Shown here one piece after another: positions 1 to 9,610 of a stretch of 64,000 nt of DNA. This DNA is from Peromyscus leucopus (lineage: Eukaryota > Chordata > Mammalia > Rodentia > Cricetidae), in the NCBI RefSeq assembly GCF_004664715.2, contig NC_051079.1, forward strand, positions 62,981,660-63,045,659. The letters run 5' to 3'. The translations under genes and the position numbers were made by a program. The first letter of the stretch is position 1, and each line of letters begins with the position of its first letter. The notes beneath the pieces are model-generated. The model ran no database searches and had not been told where the DNA came from. It saw nothing but the letters and a program-made list of their open reading frames with translations.

Positions 1-22
1 TGCTGAGTCATCTCTCCGGCCC
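1..22 (-). repeat. B3/B2-family SINE, cut by the window edge
   Basis: The sequence is the reverse of the tRNA-derived head of B2-family SINEs (GAGAGATGACTCAGCA). The rest lies outside the window. Confidence 0.6.
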
Positions 23-98
23 TACCCCCCACACTTTAACTTTGTTTTCATTTATTCTCTGTCTTGCAAGTCATGCCTCCCGATCCCACCCACCTAAA

Positions 99-148
99 AT
101 AAATAAATAAATAAATAGTTAAATAAATAAATAAATAGTTAAATAAAT
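99..148. repeat. (TAAA)n microsatellite
   Basis: Repeated aaat units with two agtt interruptions. Confidence 0.9.
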
Positions 149-171
149 GAAATTTAAGAGCAAAAAAGGGA

Positions 172-275
172 AAAGGTGACTCACATTTCTAATCTTAGCA
201 CTTGGGAGACAGCCTGGAGTAAATGTGAGTTCTAGGACAGCCTGGGATGTAGAGTAAGACCCTGCCTCAAAACGA
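172..275 (+). repeat. B1-related SINE, degenerate
   Basis: It keeps the B1 landmarks agcacttgggag, gtgagttctaggacagcctgg and gaccctgcctcaaaa. It is an old copy and is followed directly by an ID element. Confidence 0.8.
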
Positions 276-282
276 GCCAAAA

Positions 283-414
283 GGGGTTGGGGATTTAGCT
301 CAGGGGTAGAGCGTTTGCCTAGCAAGGCCCTGGGTTCGTCCTCAGCTCCAAAAAAAAAAAAAAAAAAAAAAAAAGAAAGAAAGAAAGAAAAGAAAAAAAA
401 GAAAAAGAAAAACA
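283..414 (+). repeat. ID element with long A/AAAG tail
   Basis: The body ggggatttagctcaggggta..cctagcaaggccctgggtt is the BC1-derived ID SINE. The A-tail with AAAG interruptions runs to about 414. Confidence 0.93.
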
Positions 415-554
415 AACCAAAAATGGGAGGAAACAGCCATACAAATAAACAAACAACAAAACTGGAAACTAACCTCTCCTCTGTAAGATGTTTCTGTCAG
501 GTAGCTGGTCATAGTGATGATACACCGACTAATAGAGAAGAATTTTCACATGTT

Positions 555-758
555 AATTCATTTATGTGTATTGATATTTATCTGCTCATAAGTCTGTGCA
601 CCTCATTCATGTCTGGCATCCACAGAGGCAAGAAGAGGGCTTCAGATTCCCTGGAACCAGAGTTACAAATGGTTGGGAGCTGCCATATGGGTGTCCTGTC
701 CTCTGGAAGTGGACACAGGACAGCCAGCGTTTCTAACTGCTAAGCCATCTCTCCAGTA
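555..758 (-). repeat. B3 SINE
   Basis: In reverse it reads the B3 head (aagccatctctccag at 742-756), the gaagagggcttcagattccc body and the A/T-rich 3' end. Moderately diverged. Confidence 0.9.
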
Positions 759-1002
759 ACACTCACAGCCTCGCTCGATTCAATCATGGAGTTTCCTACA
801 TTTGCACCAAAGTTTGCACAAGGACTCCACTCCTTCCTCGAGTGCACGTGAGTGCAGGACACACACAATGGACGATGAGGACTTTGGTCTTTTCGAGATG
901 GAAAGGAGCTTGCCACTGGTGTGTGAAAGCCTCTGACACTCAATTCAAGCTGCAGAAGTCACTAGCCAGATTTTGGCTGCCCAGAGAACCTGTTCTTCAC
1001 TT

Positions 1003-1158
1003 TTGTTTTGTTTGGTTGTTTTTCAAGACAGGGTTTCTCTGTGTAGCCCTGGCTGTACTGGAACTCACTCTGTAGACCAGGCTGGCCTCCAACTCAAAGA
1101 GATCTGCCCGCTTCTGCCTCCCTAGTGCTAATATTAAAGGGGCGCATCATCAGCCTGA
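1003..1158 (-). repeat. B1 SINE
   Basis: Typical reverse B1: T-rich tail, gacagggtttctctgtgtag, gaccaggctggcctccaact and a diverged head. Confidence 0.95.
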
Positions 1159-1208
1159 CCCACTCTTCACAGCATGATTCAATTTTTGTGCCATCAAAAA
1201 AGGCAATC

Positions 1209-1436
1209 GAGGGCTGGCAAGTTGGCTCCTCAGAGGAAAGTGACGGCTGCTAAGCATGACAAGCAGAGTCGGTGCCCAGGACTTAGGTGACAGCAGGATA
1301 GAACCAACTGAGGCAGGTTGTCCTCTGACCTCCACATGCGTAAGTTGGCACATGTGCCCTAGCGTGCACATGCCCACACACATAGGCACACAACTAACTA
1401 AATAAATAAACAAGCAAGCAAATAAATAAATAAATG
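1209..1436 (+). repeat. B2/B3-family SINE with (AAAT) tail
   Basis: The head gggctggcaagttggctc, the middle gttgtcctctgacctccaca and the caca/aataaata tail match the B2 superfamily. Confidence 0.85.
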
Positions 1437-1483
1437 TAGTTTTTAAAGATGATAAGGAAAAACGACAATCAAGATTTTATTTG

Positions 1484-1627
1484 CAGATGGGATGATGGTG
1501 CACGCCTTTAATCCCAGCACTTGGGAGGCAGAGGCAGGCGGATCTCTGTGAGTTCGAGGACAGCCTGGTCTACAGAGCGAGTTCCAGGACAGCCAGGGCT
1601 ATAGAGAGAAACCCTGTCTCTAACAAC
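1484..1627 (+). repeat. B1 SINE with target-site duplication
   Basis: This full-length B1 is flanked by AAGATTTTATTTGCAG on the left and the same 16-mer with one change (A for G near the end) on the right, so it is a separate retroposition event. Confidence 0.96.
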
Positions 1628-1639
1628 GAAGATTTTATT

Positions 1640-2126
1640 TACAGCCAGCATCTGGCATTTGTGTTAAACCTTTCAAAGGGAATCACTTTCATGGGTCTCA
1701 CCGAGCCACAGGAGCCAGCCAGCAGGGTGTACTGTCATTCACATCCGGCTCAGAGAGGTGGTGCTCTCTGCTGGAGATTGTACAGCTACTCTGTGACCCT
1801 GAGATTCAAGCTGCTGTTTCCCGCCCACGTGTACCTCTGTGTTCCTCAAACTTGCACCCTGTGAGGGAGCATGCTATTTCTAGGCTGTATGCCCACTTGG
1901 CCTGACCAGGAATTTGCAGTCTTAGAGGTACAGGAGAACAGAAATTGTACCCACACAACACACTCCACTTAATAGTCACTCAATAGGACACTCAATAAAT
2001 ATTAATTAAGGCAGACAGCCACATTGGCTTCCCAGCAGGCCAGGTCCTTTAATGTGTCAAGAGCATCCCATGAGAGACCGCGTGCTGGTCTGGAAGTCCA
2101 TGCGAATGTGCAAAAGACAGAAAAGC
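1640..2126. other. Unique intergenic sequence
   Basis: Nothing recognisable between the B1 copies. Short open frames here show no domain or codon bias. Confidence 0.6.
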
Positions 2127-2277
2127 CCAGGAGCAGCCAAATCTGGTGACATACCTGAAATTCTAAGAGCTCAAAGGCTGAGGCAGGAGGATTGCAATTT
2201 TAAAGTACCTGAAGGTAAGAGAATTGCAAGCCAACCTGGGCTACATACACAGCAAGACCTTGCCTTATAGAAACAAT
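2127..2277 (+). repeat. Old B1-type (PB1-like) SINE
   Basis: It has aggctgaggcaggaggattgc and gccaacctgggctac landmarks but many changes, so it belongs to an old monomer family. Confidence 0.7.
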
Positions 2278-2800
2278 GTGAGTATGTCTCAAGGACAGAG
2301 AGCACCCCTCCATGCTGTGCCTTCTGGGGCTTGTAGCTGTTCAGCTTGGTGAGATTTACTTGTTTCCGTGGGCTGGTTGGGAAATGGGTGGCAAACCCTT
2401 CCCTGACATCATAAGGGACTGGCTTCTTGTGGAGTAGGTGTCTGAGTATTCTGACTGGACAGATTCCAAATTCATGTGGATTGGGTACACAGGCTACTAA
2501 GGGATGTCTCCCATTTGGGGCCTATGGAAGATGTAACTCGAATCCCTTGCAGTTTAAGGACTTGGAAAAAGGGAGTACTGAAGGGAAGTACCGGCCTGAG
2601 AGTGCAGGGTGAGGCCAAGTCTGGTCAGGGGGACTCCAGGAATCACTCTGCCTGAGGCCTGCTGCTTAACAGGCCACTTGCTAGGATGAGAGGGATGGGA
2701 GAAGGAAGCTGGAGTCTCTAATATTGCTCAGGGCCTATACCATTTTCTGTTTTCCTTAGCAACTGTTAAGTGCAAAGTAGGTACAAAGAAGCCACTTCTT
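2278..2800. other. Unique intergenic sequence
   Basis: I see no gene, repeat or strong motif in this stretch. Confidence 0.6.
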
Positions 2801-2898
2801 GGGTTGGGGATTTAGCTCAGTGGTAGAGTGCTTGCCTAGCAAGTGCAAGGCCCTGGGTTCCATCCTCAGCTCAAAAAAAAAAAAAAAAAAAAAAAAAA
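2801..2898 (+). repeat. ID element with target-site duplication
   Basis: The body ggttggggatttagctcagt and a poly(A) tail are flanked by AGAAGCCACTTCTT and AGAAGTCACTTCTT, a 14-bp duplication with one change. Confidence 0.96.
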
Positions 2899-3009
2899 GA
2901 AGTCACTTCTTTGAGAAAGCCAGGGCGTCAGGCTTGGGGCTTTAAAAGAGCTTACCCCTGCTTTCTGAGGTTAGTTTTTCTTTTGTTTTTTTTTTGAAAG
3001 GAGGATATG

Positions 3010-3143
3010 GTTTTTTGTTTTGCTTTTTTCGAGACAGAATTTCTCTGTGTAACAGTCCTGGCTGTCCTGGAACTGGCTTTGTAGACCAGGCTGGCCTCCA
3101 ACTCACAGAGATCCTCCTGCCTCTGCCTCCTAAGTGCTGGGAT
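3010..3143 (-). repeat. B1 SINE
   Basis: Reverse B1 with gagacagaatttctctgtgt and tagaccaggctggcctccaa. Confidence 0.95.
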
Positions 3144-3166
3144 ACTTGTTTATTGATTGATAGTGC

Positions 3167-3168
<2 letters not shown>

Positions 3169-3207
<39 letters not shown>

Positions 3208-3222
3208 TGTGTGTGTGTGTGT
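3169..3222. repeat. (TG)n microsatellite
   Basis: About 27 TG units with one AT interruption. Confidence 0.95.
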
Positions 3223-3350
3223 AAACCATGGTTAATATCTTGAGGTCAGGGGACAAATTTTGGGAGTTAGTTCTCTCCTACCTTGTTTTGAGTTCAAGAT
3301 CAGCCAAGGCTACTCAGCAGGACCCTGTCTCAGCCTTTGTTGTTATTGTT

Positions 3351-3505
3351 GTTTTGTTTTTCGAGACAGGGTTTCTCTGTGTAGCTTTGTGCCTTTCCTG
3401 GATCTCGCTCTGTAGACCACCAGGCTGGCCTCGAACTCACAGAGATCCGCCTGCCTCTGCCTCCGGAGTGCTGGGATTCAGGGCGTGAGCCACCACAGCC
3501 CCTGT
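3351..3505 (-). repeat. B1 SINE, cricetid-type variant
   Basis: It carries gtagctttgtgcctttcctg in place of the Mus-type tagccctggctgtcctg, a B1 variant I associate with hamster and other cricetids. Confidence 0.94.
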
Positions 3506-3537
3506 GTCAGCCTCTTAAACCCCACGTTACACAGGCC

Positions 3538-3715
3538 ACTCAAGATGGTTCAGCCAGTAAAGGTGCTTACCAGCTAATGATGGGAGTCTGATGACCTGAG
3601 TTTTATTCGCAGAACCCACAGGAGGGTGAAGTAGAGAACCAGCTCCACAAAGCTGAGCTCTGGCCTGCACATTGTGGCATATGTACACGTGCACACGCAT
3701 GCTGTTGTGTGACGA
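3538..3715 (+). repeat. B2/B3-family SINE
   Basis: Head aagatggttcagccagtaaa followed by gatgacctgagttttattc and cacacgcatg. A diverged copy. Confidence 0.8.
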
Positions 3716-4226
3716 AACTTTTCCTGGGGCATGAAACACACTCATCTACTCACTCCAGACAGAGAACCCATGACCGACCAAAGTGTGGATACCACTGAAG
3801 TCCAACTTGGTGAAGTCCAATGAGGTTTACTGGGGTCACTTACAGGACCGGAAATGACTCAAAGCCCACTCCAGCATGGGTGACAGACAGCTCACAAAGC
3901 TGGGAACCTGGAGCACACTACACAGCCGGCAGGCAGCTCAACAGGTTGGAAAGGACCCTTTCCAGGTGCCTCAGTTGGTCTAAACCTCAGGTAGCTCAGC
4001 TGGGTTCTGCTTCTCCCAGGCTGGCCTGGTCTCAGAGCCTTCCTTGCAGCTTGGCTTATTTGAAAGTTGTCTGTTTGTTTTCAGTTTTTATGGCTTATTT
4101 TGGCAGGGAGGGGCCCACTGAATCTGGTCAATTTCATGGAGTTTGTGAAGCTATTTTCCTCTGGTTGTTTACCTCCGTGCTTAAGGAGCTCCCCTTCAGG
4201 ATGGGATGTTTTAATCTCTCGGAGGA

Positions 4227-4227
<1 letters not shown>
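3716..4227. other. Unique intergenic sequence
   Basis: No feature recognised before the CA repeat. Confidence 0.55.

Positions 4228-4285
<58 letters not shown>
4228..4285. repeat. (CA)n microsatellite
   Basis: About 29 uninterrupted CA units. Confidence 0.97.
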
Positions 4286-4287
<2 letters not shown>

Positions 4288-4303
4288 TAAAAATTAAATA
4301 AAT

Positions 4304-4472
4304 AAGCCAGGCAGTGTTGGCACACGCCTTTAATCCCAGCACTCAGGAGGCAGAGCCAGGCAGATCTCTGTGAGTTTGAGGCCAGCCTGGTGTACAAAGC
4401 GAGTTCCAGGACAGGCACCAAAACTACACAGAGAAACCCTGTCTCAAAAAACCCAGAAGAAAAAACAAACAA
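4304..4472 (+). repeat. B1 SINE, cricetid-type variant
   Basis: Full B1 with the caggcaccaaaactacacag variant. TTAAATAAATAA flanks both ends as a likely target duplication. Confidence 0.95.
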
Positions 4473-4576
4473 GCAAATGAACAAACAAACAACATTTAAA
4501 TAAATAAAAAATAAAAACAAAACACCCCAAATTATTTTCAACCATGTTTGGTGGATTGCATAGGAAAAGAAGACGG

Positions 4577-4589
4577 GGGGGGGGGGGCT
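4577..4589. repeat. Poly(G) run
   Basis: Thirteen G in a row. Confidence 0.9.
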
Positions 4590-4679
4590 GCCTACCGTGT
4601 GCTGAGTTTCGGGGGGCCTCCGTGGTGTCTTCCTGTGTCATGATTTGCTAACAGCCTCTCCTCTACCTCCTCCCCCAGG

Positions 4680-4795
4680 ATCTCATTGAATTCCCAGAGC
4701 ACTGTCCATCAGAGAGTGACTACCCTTGTTTTACGGCTGAGAAGTCCAGGCGACAGAGCCATGGGGTACAGAGCTGGCAGTTGACCTCCCGGATG
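4680..4795 (+). repeat. Probable MIR fragment
   Basis: The cluster agagcactgtcc, then ttgttttacggctgagaag and gacagagccatgggg, resembles the core-to-tail part of MIR. Very old and diverged. Confidence 0.5.
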
Positions 4796-5189
4796 CTCCG
4801 GGCTGTCCCTGATACCACAGCTGTCTGATTTGGTAGCACCTTCCATCTCCAGGACGAATGCTCTGAGGTGCTGCACAACCCAGCCTCCAAGGCCCTTTCC
4901 ACACTCCACTGTGCCCCTCAGCTCGCACACCCAGTCCTGATGGCCTCCAGGTGAGGTGAGCGGACGACTGCAGGCCAACTCACCTGCTGGCTCGCCCACT
5001 CAGGACCTTGCTCGCCAGTTCCCAGAAGACTCCTCTCTGGACCTTGTTCTTCCCGGTCTAGCCTTCTACACTCCACTTCTGCAGGTCATTGTCACCCCTT
5101 ACTCTCTGACCCCCTCAGCCAAACCCCTCGTGCTATTCAAAGTTTCTCAAAGCTTTTGCAACCACGGCTGATTGTCATTTATAAAATAT
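4796..5189. other. Unique intergenic sequence
   Basis: Pyrimidine-rich in places; nothing gene-like. Confidence 0.5.
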
Positions 5190-5423
5190 CAGGCCTGCCC
5201 TGATTGTACAGGTCTGTAACTTCAGGTGCCCTGGAGGCTGAGGCAAGAGGATTTTAATGTTCGAGGCCAGCCTGGGCAACTTAGTGAGACTCTATCTCAA
5301 AAACAAACAAACAAAAGTTACGTGTAGTGGATCATGCCTGTAATCCCAGCACTTTGAGAGGCATAGACAGGAGGACCACAAGTTAGAAGCTAGCCTGGGC
5401 TACCTATAGAGAGGAGACCCTGT

Positions 5424-5427
<4 letters not shown>
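5190..5427 (+). repeat. Two old B1-type SINEs in tandem
   Basis: One copy runs 5190-5314 (ggaggctgaggcaagaggat, agcctgggcaacttagtgag, CAAA-rich tail). The second runs about 5320-5427 (cctgtaatcccagcactttg, tagcctgggctacctataga). Confidence 0.8.

Positions 5428-5428
<1 letters not shown>

Positions 5429-5465
<37 letters not shown>
5429..5465. repeat. (CA)n microsatellite in a SINE tail
   Basis: About 18 CA units directly after the old B1 copy. Confidence 0.93.
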
Positions 5466-5469
<4 letters not shown>

Positions 5470-5563
5470 TATTGTCAATCTTTGTACAATAGAATTCAAA
5501 CTCCCCAGAGGCAAAGCCTAAGGGCTCAATCCAATGATTGTCTAAGCAAATATTTTCAGATTG

Positions 5564-5603
5564 TGCACCTGTCCAACATCAGGTGCACCTGTCCAACATC
5601 AGC
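5564..5603. repeat. 20-bp tandem duplication
   Basis: Two adjacent copies of gtgcacctgtccaacatcag with no change. Confidence 0.85.
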
Positions 5604-6205
5604 CATGTCCCTGGGTCCTTGGTTGTTGAGGCTCCGGTGCAGAACTGAAGATGCACATCCTTCTTACCTGGCCACAGTACATGCTGTGGCTGATAGGCCT
5701 CTGGGGGACTACTACAACACACTCTGGACACACAGCTCAGAGGAGCATGGAACCCACGGGGGAGGCACAGTGACAGTAAGGCAAGCCTTCCTCTCTTTCG
5801 GAGCTCCACTCTGGAGGCAGTAATTGTCGGAGCCAAGCTCTCTGGGACAGTTGTTCATTCCTCGGCATGGCAATAGGTAGACAGAAGAACCAGGTGAGCT
5901 TGGGGCCGGAAGGGACTCCAGGAAGGCCAGGAAAGCTATCCTGAGTGTTGGAGTTCCCCAAGCTACTTAGGGGTTAGTTAGGAAGGGAGAGCTGGGTAAA
6001 GGGAAGTTAGGAGATTTTGAATTAATTTCCCTCAGCTTTTGGAGTACTGTTCTTATCATCAATATATCTAGATTCTTCCACTGCCTTTCTTGGTTCTGAG
6101 ATGCTTTCCTTGGCCATCTTGAAGAAGTTTCTCCACTTCTCAGTGGTAGACCAAGAGCTCCTTCATTTTTTTTAGCTGCCAACATTTAACTTTGCTGAAT
6201 AGACT
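5604..6205. other. Unique intergenic sequence
   Basis: No repeat or gene recognised. Confidence 0.55.
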
Positions 6206-6209
6206 GTAA

Positions 6210-6410
6210 ATAAACCTGCTAAATGGCTCAGTGGGTAAAGACCCTGGCCAACAAGCCTGATGACCCGAGTTTATCCCACAGAACCCACATGGGAGATGGA
6301 GAGAAATGATTGTAGAAAGTTGTCCTCTGACCTCCACATGTGAGCCATGGCATGTGGGCCCACAGACACGTGCTCATGCACACACATCCCCCCACAAATA
6401 AATGCAAAAA
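6210..6410 (+). repeat. B2/B3-family SINE
   Basis: Head taaatggctcagtgggtaaa, middle agttgtcctctgacctccac, tail caaataaatgcaaaaa. Confidence 0.88.
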
Positions 6411-6584
6411 TAATCATTTTTGGATACAACCGTCTATTGTACCTCACTTCACAGACAAAGGGGCACGTTAGTTCCACCGACTTCATCAGCATATCGCTCA
6501 GCACACAATGAGCGCCACGCTGAGGTTCTAACAAGGCTGGACCTACTGGGACACAGACCCTGCCTGCCTTCATGAAAATTACAG

Positions 6585-6725
6585 TTGGTGTGGGGGACTG
6601 GCAGATATTAATCCCTGGCATTTGAGAGGCAGAGGCAGGTAGATCTCTGCAAGTTTGAGGCCAGCTGGTCTGCATAGTGAGTTCCAGAAGAGTCAGGGCT
6701 ACATAATAGAGATTCTGTCTTAAAA
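6585..6725 (+). repeat. B1 SINE, diverged
   Basis: agaggcaggtagatctctgc and a tttgaggccagctggtctg block are visible. Confidence 0.88.
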
Positions 6726-7388
6726 GGGGGGCTGGGGAAGGACCCATGAAGGCCGTCACACCTACATTCTGAGGATGCAAAGTTAAAGAAGGATGACCCG
6801 GTCTCAAAGACTGGAGGCTCATGGGGAAGGACAGAAGGCTGGGATAGCATGTGCCCTCCCCCACCGCCCCTCCCTCCCCCAGCTCTAGAGCTGCAGCAGG
6901 AAGGCTAAGGTGCCTGGGGTAGGGGAGGCATTCCAGGCCACTAGGACTTTAATGTCCAAGGCAGAGACTTTGTCTCTGTTCTCAGGGTGGCCAAAGGCCC
7001 CTTGGGTGGTGATACAGTGAGATCTTTGATGAGCAGGTCCTGTGGGCCAGAAGAGCTCCGTAGATCTGAGTGAGGCCAGACAGGAAAGCAGAACCCGTGC
7101 TGAGGGTTGGTACCCTGGCTGTGGTCTGTGTAGGCCCGGGGATGAGCATGGCTTGAGAGATTCTTCAGAGGTTACAGATTGTAACCTTCAAAGGCCAGTA
7201 TTGTGTGAGGAGGGCGAGGCAGACGTTGTTCTTGGTCTCTGGTTCTCACTTCTGGAGAAGAGCTCTAGGATGAGGATAGCTGCTTGTCTGGGACAGAACT
7301 AAGATGCCTTTGCAAGGTCAAGTAGGCTGATGGCTCTGTGGGACTGAAGCTCCAAAAAAAGGCCACGTGCTCATCTGAGTCCTGTATC
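6726..7388. other. Unique intergenic sequence
   Basis: Nothing gene-like; purine-rich in parts. Confidence 0.55.
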
Positions 7389-7527
7389 AGCCAGGCGGTG
7401 GTGGTGCACGCCTTTCATGCCAGCCCTCGGGAGACAGGGGCAGGCCAATCTCTAGGAGCCCAAGCCCAGCCCAGTCTACAGAGTGAGTTCAAGGACAGCC
7501 AAGGGTACACAGAGAAACTCTATCTGA
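7389..7527 (+). repeat. B1 SINE with perfect target-site duplication
   Basis: A diverged B1 body is flanked by a perfect 16-bp ATCTGAGTCCTGTATC on both sides. Confidence 0.93.
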
Positions 7528-8611
7528 GTCCTGTATCTTTCAGCTACAATGGTAGTAGCTGCCTTAGCAATGAGTGAGTGCCTGGGACCCAGGAAACCAT
7601 GCCTGTCCTGTCTGTGTTCTTCCAACTACAGACCATTATGCACGCATCAACCATTCAACAATCAGTAAAATAGAAAACATAAGTTTAAAATAACTTCGGT
7701 TTTTGGTAAAACACCCAGTGCTACACGAACTTGACCACGAACAGTGGAGTTTGGATTGGAGATGGTCCTTCAGTGTCCTGAGACCCTTCACAATCCTTTG
7801 CACCCACCGCCACGGGCATTTTATGCGATTCTTCTAATCCTTCACCCTCCGGTCTGCAAAGCACTAAGGAGACCCAATAACATCATTTTCTATCTGAAGG
7901 CTTTCATGCCTTCAGAACAAATGTGAATGGGACGGAGGGACAGGACCTGGAGGGGCAGTGAGAATTCCGGGTACCTCCTCTGTGAGGGTCCCTTCCTCAC
8001 CTCTCACTGCTGTTCATCGTTACCAATGGAGCTACTGCCAGGGTGCAGGAAAACACTTCTGACCCCCTAATAATACTAGAAAAGAACCAAAGCCAGACTT
8101 GTTTTTTTCTCGCTTAACTTTCTCTTCTTGCAATAGGAAAAGATTTCCCAGGCGTTATTTATTTTTAAGCTCAAACACCAGCCTTACCTTTGGACACATT
8201 GTAACCAGTCATTGTAAGACCCTCCCACACAAATAAAACCCCAGAGTGGCTTCTTTCTACATTATCCTATCACGCGACAATTGCCAATTCATTTCCTAGG
8301 CACTGTTAGACCAGAGGCTCAGACCTCAGGACCCATGATAAAAACGGAGATTAGCATCTGTATGCCACCGCCTTCCACACGCTTGGGCTCTCGCCGTGAC
8401 AGCGCCTCTTCCAAGGAACCCTGTGGGGAGCACTTTGTTCTCCGAGGGACGCTTTGGGTCTGGCACACACACAATATTGTTAATTCGGGAGTTTGGAGGA
8501 GGAAGGCCAGCAGACAACGGAAACTGCTTCTCCAAAAGCCTCCCAGTAGTTAGCAACGACAGGAACGTCTGGTTGATTTCAGAATTGGGTCGGAGTTCTT
8601 CCTGTCCCTCT
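7528..8611. other. Unique intergenic sequence
   Basis: About 1.1 kb with no recognised repeat. A distal regulatory role is possible but nothing specific is seen. Confidence 0.5.
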
Positions 8612-8614
8612 AGA

Positions 8615-8805
8615 GCAGTGATTCCCAACCTTCCTAATGTTTCGACCCCTTAGTACAGTTCCTCATGTGGTGACGACCCCGCACCATAAAATTATTTTGT
8701 TCCTACTTCATAACTGTAATTTTGCTAGTGTTATGAATCAGAATGTAAATATCTGATGGGCAGGATATCTGATCTGTGACCCCAAAGTGGTCGAGACCCA
8801 CTGCT
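8615..8805 (+). mobile_element. URR1 non-autonomous hAT-Charlie DNA transposon
   Basis: The short inverted ends cagtgattcccaacc and gtcgagacccactg enclose the typical body attattttgttcctacttca and taactgtaattttgctagtg. The 8-bp flanks CTCTAGAG and CTCTAGGT match at six positions, as expected of an old 8-bp hAT target duplication. It is a rodent-specific MITE-like family with no coding capacity. Confidence 0.9.
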
Positions 8806-8809
8806 CTAG

Positions 8810-9210
8810 GTTATCTGCAACCACCTTCAAGAGTCAGGGCTCATCTAGTAAGTCCTACTGTATGCCAGGGCCATTCGATGGAGCCCCCCCCCCCCAGAAG
8901 CAACACTCTACTAAAGAGGGACAGGGACTGTAAATTCCCCATTACTGGGGGGCTTCATTGCTCAGATCTTAGCTAGCACCCACAAGGCAGAATTCAGGGC
9001 CTAAGTGAACCTTTTATGAGTTTTGCCGGGCAATGGAAAGGCAGAAGTTAGAAACTAACAAAGGGTAATTGATAGCCCACATGACTAGAATCTCACAAGT
9101 ACATTTGCGTGTGGTCTGAGGTTCTAGTGAGGAACCTGTCTGTGTCACGGACAGTGTTCAGAATAACACCAGGGATAGATCAGGGTTCATCTGGGTTAGG
9201 CTCCACTCCA
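8810..9210. other. Unique intergenic sequence with a poly(C) run
   Basis: Only a C run at 8886-8895 stands out. Confidence 0.5.
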
Positions 9211-9283
9211 TTTTTTTTTTTTTTTTTTGCAGTGTTGGGGCCTTGCATAGGGTGGACTCTACCACTGAGCTATCCAGCCTTGC
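9211..9283 (-). repeat. ID-like element, diverged
   Basis: A T-run followed by ggggccttgcatagggtgga and taccactgagctatccag is the reverse of the ID body. Confidence 0.75.
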
Positions 9284-9524
9284 CTTGTCTTCTTTGTCAC
9301 CGGGACCATCAGTACCAACAGCACTTCCACCCACTACTCAACTCAGCCCCGCCATCCCTCGGATTTTCTTCCTTTGGGAAACCATTTGAGATCCCTCCTA
9401 TGCAGAATTAGTGAAATGTTCCGTTCTCCAGTCAGGGTCTCCACTCTGGCTGCTCTGGGGGCGCTGACCCTTTCGTGAGGCTAGGCTGCCTTCCCATTCC
9501 CACCCTGCTCCTCCACCGTGCCCT

Positions 9525-9610
9525 TCTTGAGGACAGAAGTTATTTTAATATGCCCATTGACATCCTCCAGAGATCTCACCCAGAGCCTGGCACAAGTGGA
9601 TGGAGAATCA
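9525..9610 (+). repeat. Possible L2 3'-end fragment
   Basis: ttgaggacagaagttatttt followed by cccagagcctggcac resembles the conserved L2 3' end. Weak. Confidence 0.35.

Noticed and set aside
283..346. tRNA gene inside the ID element
   Set aside because: It has a tRNA-like A box but is the BC1-derived SINE body with an A tail, not a foldable tRNA.
5429..5465. CRISPR-like repeats or other ordered arrays among the CA/TG tracts
   Set aside because: All are simple microsatellites without spacers, in a mammalian genome.
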